From NCBI GenBank assembly GCA_023460055.1, contig JAEWRJ010000070.1, positions 1-9,507 on the forward strand: 9,507 nucleotides of DNA, read 5' to 3'. Both the position numbers and the translations under genes were made by a program. This document shows positions 6,743-9,507 of this stretch, piece by piece; the stretch's first letter is position 1; the number at the start of each line of letters is the position of its first letter. Source of the stretch: Bacillota bacterium. GTDB lineage: Bacteria; Bacillota; Clostridia; Christensenellales; Aristaeellaceae. The notes beneath the pieces were generated by a model. It worked only from the letters and a program-made list of their open reading frames with translations. It had not been told where the DNA came from and did no database searches.

Positions 6743-7691
6743 GCTTTTTCACCGTCCCATACACTCTTCTGCTTGTAAAGCGGTCAATCAAGGGAGTAAC
6801 GCAGTTCATAAAGAGGATTGCGTAGGTGACGCCTTCGGGGTAATTGCCCCAAGAGCGGATAATGACCACCATGGAGCCGCAGCCGACAGCAAAGATCGAC
6901 TGACCCAGCTTTTGCATCGGGTTGGTCGCGTAGTCGGTCGCCATGAACACAGCGCCAAACATCACGCCGCCTGACAGAACTGCAACCAGCGGATCCCCGC
7001 CGATCAGCCAGGTGAACAGAGCCACAGTACCCACAAAGAAAACGGGGATATGCCAGGAGATCACCTTGACCACCAGCAGATATACAAAGCCGATGATGAT
7101 GGCGATCTTACAGACTTCGCCGATGGTCCCAGGAATGTTGCCCAAAAACAGATCGCTCAGAGCGATATCGGGTGTAACGCCCAGCTTCTGGGGAACAAGA
7201 GGCGTTGCGCCTGAGATAATATCAACCCCAAAAGCCGCCTGCGAAGACCCCAGGAGCCGCTCGGGTAGCAGAAAGCTGGTCATCCGGGCGGGCCACGAGG
7301 CTAAAAGAAAGGCGCGGCCAAACATAGCGGGATTCATAAAGTTATGCCCGATCCCGCCGAACAGCTGCTTCACCAGGATGACAGAGACAGCGCTGCCTAC
7401 AACCGCCATCCAGATCGGCGCGCCGGAAGGAAGATTTAAACCTAAGATCAAGCCCGTGATTACAGCTGACAGATCACTCAGCGTGCTCTTCTTCTTCATC
7501 AGCTTCTGCCAGATGAATTCGCTGAGTATGGCACTGATCACAGATGCGCACAAAACCCAGGCAGCCTTCATGCCGAAGAGGTAAACACCCGCAACTGTAG
7601 CAGGGGCCAGGGCGATCAGCACATCCAGCATCAGGGTCTGCGTGGTCTCCTTGGTCAAAACATGGGGGCCTGTAGAAATACGCAAACTCAC
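6735..7691 (-). CDS. rnfD: Electron transport complex subunit RnfD, flavinylated membrane subunit
   Basis: RnfD is a polytopic membrane subunit, homologous to NqrB, that carries a covalent FMN. The 318-residue protein shows the family blocks GGIGHNFMNPAMFGRAFL (112-129), the flavin-attachment motif D157-x-x-SGAT with T163 as the predicted attachment residue, and TDYATNPM towards the C-terminus. Hydrophobic segments cover most of the rest. It starts at GTG in a GTGA overlap with the rnfC stop, backed by a strong AAGGAGGG about 7 nt upstream. Attaching FMN to T163 would need an ApbE-type flavin transferase, which is not in this window. The 3' end overlaps rnfE by 8 nt. Confidence 0.97.
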   Translation of the reverse strand: MSLRISTGPHVLTKETTQTLMLDVLIALAPATVAGVYLFGMKAAWVLCASVISAILSEFIWQKLMKKKSTLSDLSAVITGLILGLNLPSGAPIWMAVVGSAVSVILVKQLFGGIGHNFMNPAMFGRAFLLASWPARMTSFLLPERLLGSSQAAFGVDIISGATPLVPQKLGVTPDIALSDLFLGNIPGTIGEVCKIAIIIGFVYLLVVKVISWHIPVFFVGTVALFTWLIGGDPLVAVLSGGVMFGAVFMATDYATNPMQKLGQSIFAVGCGSMVVIIRSWGNYPEGVTYAILFMNCVTPLIDRFTSRRVYGTVKKHG

Positions 7692-9016
7692 TTGCTTGCC
7701 CTCCTTGCCGCAATGATATCCTTGGCATCCTTAAACACAGGGGTCAGATATTGGCGGGCAGGGCAGATATAGGAGCACGCGCCGCAAAGAATACAATCCA
7801 TCACGTGCAGCTTGCTCTCCAGTTCATCTATCTTGCCCAGTTCATAAGCCTGCTTCATGGCCATGGGATTGAGTGAAACCGGGCATGCATACACGCAGCG
7901 TCCGCAGCGGATGCATGGGTTTTCCTCCGGCATCTTCGCATCGGCTTCATCGTATACAACGATGCCGTTATTTGCCTTGGTCACGCTGACCGTATCATTG
8001 GGCACGCAGGATCCAGTCATGCTGCCGCCAAAGAATATTTTGCCCGGGGTCTTTGTGTAACCTCCGCAGTTATCGACCGCGTCGCTGACAGACGTACCGA
8101 TACGAAGCAGCAGATTGTCCGGTTCCTTCACACAGCCTGTCACGGTTGTTACGCGGCTGATCAGCGGCTTGCCCTCCGACACGGCATCGGCAATCGCTGC
8201 CGCCGTACCGACATTAAGCACCACAACACCCGCGTCCGCGGGCAGACCGCCTGAAGGCACTTCACGCTTCAGCAGCGCCTTGATCAGCTGCTTTTCACCG
8301 CCCTGCGGATATTTCGTTTTTAAGGCGCACACTTCGACGCCTTCACGGCCGGAGGCTGCTTTTGCCATCGCCTCAATGGCTTCTTTTTTGTTGTCTTCAA
8401 TGCCGATCAGTCCGCGGGTGACACCCATGGCGCGCATGGCGGCGCGCAGACCGTTAACGATGCGTTCAGGCTGCTCAAGCATCAGTCTGTAATCGGCGGT
8501 CAGGTAGGTTTCACACTCCGCGCCATTTAATATGATAGTATCCACCTTTTTGCCGGCAGGCGGGGAAAGCTTAACATGGGTGGGGAAACAAGCTCCGCCC
8601 ATGCCGCAGATACCGGCGGCCTTCACAGCAGGAATGATTTTTGAGGGATCCGCCTTTTCCACATTCCCAAGGGCTGACAGCGGGGTCCACTCATCCAGCC
8701 CGTCATTTTCAATATTAATGCACATGCTGGGCGCCCTTTTCATCATCGGCTTCTCGCCAACCGCCTTCACAGTGCCAGATACGCTGGCATGAACCGGCAC
8801 GCCGATTCCGCCGACCGCCTCCGCAATGATCTGACCCATCAGAACCCGATCCCCCGTCTTAACAATCGGCTTGCTGGGCGCGCCGATATGCATGTCCATC
8901 GGAATCGACACCGTTTTTGCCACATATTGACGGATCGGCTTATTGCGCGTGGCTCCTTTTCCCTCATGGGCATCATGCAGCGGATGAATGCCGCCGCGGA
9001 AAGTAAATTTCCTCAA
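7688..9016 (-). CDS. rnfC: Electron transport complex subunit RnfC (NADH/FMN subunit)
   Basis: RnfC is the peripheral cytosolic subunit that exchanges electrons with NAD(H). At 442 residues it matches the usual clostridial length. The start FTFRGGIHP (4-12) is typical. The complex-I 51-kDa-like region has GMGGACFPTHVKL (138-150), NGAECETYLTADYRL (164-178) and KYPQGGEKQ (235-243), which bind FMN and NADH. Two [4Fe-4S] motifs close the protein: C368/C371/C374/C378 and C408/C411/C414/C418. It appears to start at TTG, since no ATG or GTG suits the conserved N-terminus; AAAGGCGGGA lies upstream. It follows the tandem FMN-binding gene by 36 nt and overlaps rnfD by 4 nt. Confidence 0.97.
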   Translation of the reverse strand: MRKFTFRGGIHPLHDAHEGKGATRNKPIRQYVAKTVSIPMDMHIGAPSKPIVKTGDRVLMGQIIAEAVGGIGVPVHASVSGTVKAVGEKPMMKRAPSMCINIENDGLDEWTPLSALGNVEKADPSKIIPAVKAAGICGMGGACFPTHVKLSPPAGKKVDTIILNGAECETYLTADYRLMLEQPERIVNGLRAAMRAMGVTRGLIGIEDNKKEAIEAMAKAASGREGVEVCALKTKYPQGGEKQLIKALLKREVPSGGLPADAGVVVLNVGTAAAIADAVSEGKPLISRVTTVTGCVKEPDNLLLRIGTSVSDAVDNCGGYTKTPGKIFFGGSMTGSCVPNDTVSVTKANNGIVVYDEADAKMPEENPCIRCGRCVYACPVSLNPMAMKQAYELGKIDELESKLHVMDCILCGACSYICPARQYLTPVFKDAKDIIAARRASK

Positions 9017-9052
9017 GGTTTATCCCGCCTTTCTGCTTCTATCCACTGCAGT

Positions 9053-9507
9053 TTATTTCATCAGCTGAGCCGCGGCCAAATTGACCGCCTCTATGACAGC
9101 CAGACTGCTGACAGTAGCATTTGTGATGGTATCTATATCTCCTTCTTTGAGAGGGACCTTTTTACCGATAAACTGCTGGGCAAATTCTTTATCCAATACC
9201 TTTGTGCCGATATTGACGGTCTCTTTAAAGCTCTCGTCTCCAATAACGAGGGTTTTAATCGTATGATCAGCGTTCAGCGTCAGCGTCACTGCCACAGGGC
9301 CGATTTTCCCCTGAACTGAAGCTTTTGCCTCCTCGTCCGACACAGATACTTCATTCGCGGTTTCGCTTGCGGCAACTCCAAGCTTCTCAGCGGCCTTGTT
9401 CACAGCCTCGATAACAGCCTCGCTGGTCACAGTCGCTCCAGCCAGAACATCCACATCGCCGACGGCCAAGGGGACCTTCTTGCCGATGAAGCGGTCGGTG
9501 AACTCCG
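9053..9507 (-). CDS. Tandem FMN-binding domain protein, C-terminal part; possible RnfG substitute
   Basis: The reading frame is open to the right edge, so the start is missing; 150 residues are visible. They hold the tail of one FMN_bind domain (9389-9505), an Ala/Glu-rich linker, then a complete second FMN_bind domain (about 9062-9322). Each ends with the ApbE-type flavin-attachment block: D-V-L-A-G-A-T-V-T in the first and D-T-I-T-N-A-T-V-S in the second. The Thr of GAT and of NAT are the predicted covalent FMN sites, although both motifs depart from the consensus Dxx(S/T)GAT. Members of this family act outside the membrane in electron transfer. RnfG has a single such domain and is otherwise absent from this operon, so this protein may replace it. 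An independent flavinylated reductase is the alternative. Confidence 0.85.
   Translation of the reverse strand, partial: EFTDRFIGKKVPLAVGDVDVLAGATVTSEAVIEAVNKAAEKLGVAASETANEVSVSDEEAKASVQGKIGPVAVTLTLNADHTIKTLVIGDESFKETVNIGTKVLDKEFAQQFIGKKVPLKEGDIDTITNATVSSLAVIEAVNLAAAQLMK
9071..9187 (-). repeat. Protein-level repeat copy B (FMN-attachment segment)
   Basis: A 39-residue segment beginning EFAQQFIGKKVPL and ending IEAVNLAA, the gap-free partner of copy A. The main differences fall around the flavin motif (VLAGATVT against TITNATVS) and at the residues just after EF. Confidence 0.8.
9389..9505 (-). repeat. Protein-level repeat copy A (FMN-attachment segment)
   Basis: A 39-residue segment beginning EFTDRFIGKKVPL and ending IEAVNKAA. 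It aligns without gaps to copy B at 9071-9187 with 26 of 39 residues identical (counted by eye). The copies are about 200 nt apart within one gene. More copies may lie beyond the right edge. Confidence 0.8.

Noticed and set aside
6943..7584. A 213-codon plus-strand open frame opposite rnfD
   Set aside because: It is fully antisense to a confidently identified gene, its product has no recognisable domain, and its composition is what reversed hydrophobic codons produce.
8789..9319. A 176-codon plus-strand open frame spanning the rnfC start and the FMN-binding gene
   Set aside because: It is antisense to two supported genes, has no plausible ribosome site that I can see and no recognisable motif.

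Overview
The window reads as core chromosome of a Gram-positive, probably clostridial bacterium of moderate G+C. The evidence is the firmicute-type order frr–uppS–cdsA–dxr–rseP, an Rnf complex with a long multi-cluster RnfB of the clostridial type, strong AAGGAGG ribosome binding sites, and a LytR-CpsA-Psr wall-polymer transferase. Every supported gene lies on the minus strand, so transcription runs from high to low coordinates. I could not assign a genus.

Right part (about 4709-9507): an rnf operon for a membrane ferredoxin:NAD+ oxidoreductase that pumps Na+ or H+. In transcription order it holds a partial protein with tandem FMN-binding domains, then rnfC, rnfD, rnfE, rnfA and rnfB, tightly packed with 4-8 nt overlaps. 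The usual rnfG between rnfD and rnfE is absent because those two genes overlap. The tandem FMN-binding protein upstream of rnfC is the obvious candidate to do RnfG's job. A strong hairpin terminator (4647-4689) closes this operon.

Left part (1-4628): a second gene train starts with an LCP-family gene, followed by frr (ribosome recycling), an unnamed 75-residue ORF, uppS (C55 lipid carrier), cdsA (CDP-diacylglycerol), dxr (MEP isoprenoid pathway) and the first 31 codons of rseP (site-2 protease). The theme is envelope precursor supply: Dxr feeds isoprenoid units to UppS, UppS makes the undecaprenyl carrier, the LCP enzyme moves carrier-linked polymers onto the wall, and CdsA supplies phospholipid precursors. 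pyrH and tsf, which often precede frr, are not here.

There are no RNA genes, insertion sequences, CRISPR arrays or signs of recent transfer that I can see, and no gap between genes exceeds about 80 bases. Most of the window is ordinary. The points worth a second look are the missing rnfG with its tandem-FMN substitute, the near-duplicate flavin-attachment segments in that protein, and the small coupled ORF between frr and uppS.
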